This document shows, piece by piece, positions 48,951 through 49,046 of a stretch of 49,046 nucleotides of DNA. The notes beneath the pieces are model-generated. The model saw only the letters and a program-made list of their open reading frames with translations. It was not told the DNA's origin and ran no database searches. The position numbers and the translations under genes are program-made. The DNA is from JBJXHG01 sp046160865 (GTDB lineage: Bacteria > Planctomycetota > UBA1135 > GCA-002686595): NCBI GenBank assembly GCA_046160865.1, contig JBJXHG010000006.1, forward strand, positions 1 through 49,046, given 5' to 3'. The number at the start of each line of letters is the position of its first letter. The first letter of the stretch is position 1.

Positions 48951-49046
48951 CGGCCCGTTCGCGCCAGCCCGGCGTCGCTCGATCCTCGGCGAATCTCGAC
49001 GATTCGGCTGCGGTCTCGCTCCTTGTTCTGACGCGAACGGGCCGCT
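48949..49046. repeat. perfect 15-bp inverted pair at the window edge
   Basis: AGCGGCCCGTTCGCG (48949-48963) and CGCGAACGGGCCGCT (49032-49046) are exact inverse copies 98 bases end to end. The centre (about 68 bases) shares GGCGTCGC and GGCGAATC with the sequence after the left family B copy. The right arm ends exactly at the window end, so its full extent is unknown. Confidence 0.7.

Overview
The window is a GC-rich bacterial chromosome segment. It carries a Rho factor with a long Arg/Gly-rich N-terminal extension, a dnaG-rpoD block, a tail-anchored HTH protein, a DUF1573 lipoprotein, secreted VWA/HEAT and S9-peptidase proteins, and a type IV pilus/type II secretion ATPase cluster. Together these suggest Planctomycetota or a neighbouring deep phylum. 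That placement is inferred from gene content; no rRNA is present to confirm it.

Layout. (1) 1-4480 is an accessory strip, all on the + strand: the end of a DAP_DH_C-like dehydrogenase, a VOC protein, a small membrane protein, a decayed IS1380-type transposase, a STAS-like protein, a two-TM potassium-channel-like protein and a CPBP membrane protease with an extra C-terminal region. These unrelated short genes are separated by palindromes, two of them with attC-like ends (757-817 and, weaker, 2175-2229). (2) 4482-17716 is mostly metabolic and envelope genes: two lipoproteins, two S9 serine peptidases, a GT4 glycosyltransferase, another lipoprotein, a divergent AceE-type pyruvate dehydrogenase E1 overlapping a Nudix hydrolase, and a multi-pass GT39-like glycosyltransferase. 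(3) 17763-27221 holds rho, a tRNA-Pro(CGG), a HEAT+VWA exported protein, a single-pass membrane protein, selB with an overlapping upstream gene of unknown function, and a TIGR01212 radical SAM protein. (4) 27200-35539, read on the - strand, is a long core operon in the order OmpA-like lipoprotein, FGE-sulfatase-like lipoprotein, rsmA, dnaG, rpoD, zinc-ribbon coiled-coil protein, exported protein, with several 4-8 bp overlaps. (5) 35789-46754, also -, is an envelope/pilus cluster: a PilB/GspE-type ATPase, pilT, a second PilB/GspE-type ATPase, a PilC/GspF platform protein, a sensor kinase, two overlapping CNNM/CorC-type membrane proteins, a small exported protein and the HTH-TM protein. (6) 47020-48624 is a His-rich DUF1573 lipoprotein.

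The most unusual structure is outside the genes. Two families of dispersed palindromic repeats recur between genes at about 1160, 21679-21885, 46820 and 48831-48950. In two places a repeat arm supplies the 3' end of a reading frame. A separate, unrelated 160-bp inverted repeat sits between pilT and the downstream pilus ATPase gene, and a perfect 15-bp inverted pair closes the window at 48949-49046. No CRISPR array, rRNA, prophage or complete IS was seen. Many long opposite-strand reading frames exist, but they are GC-codon shadows of the genes listed here.
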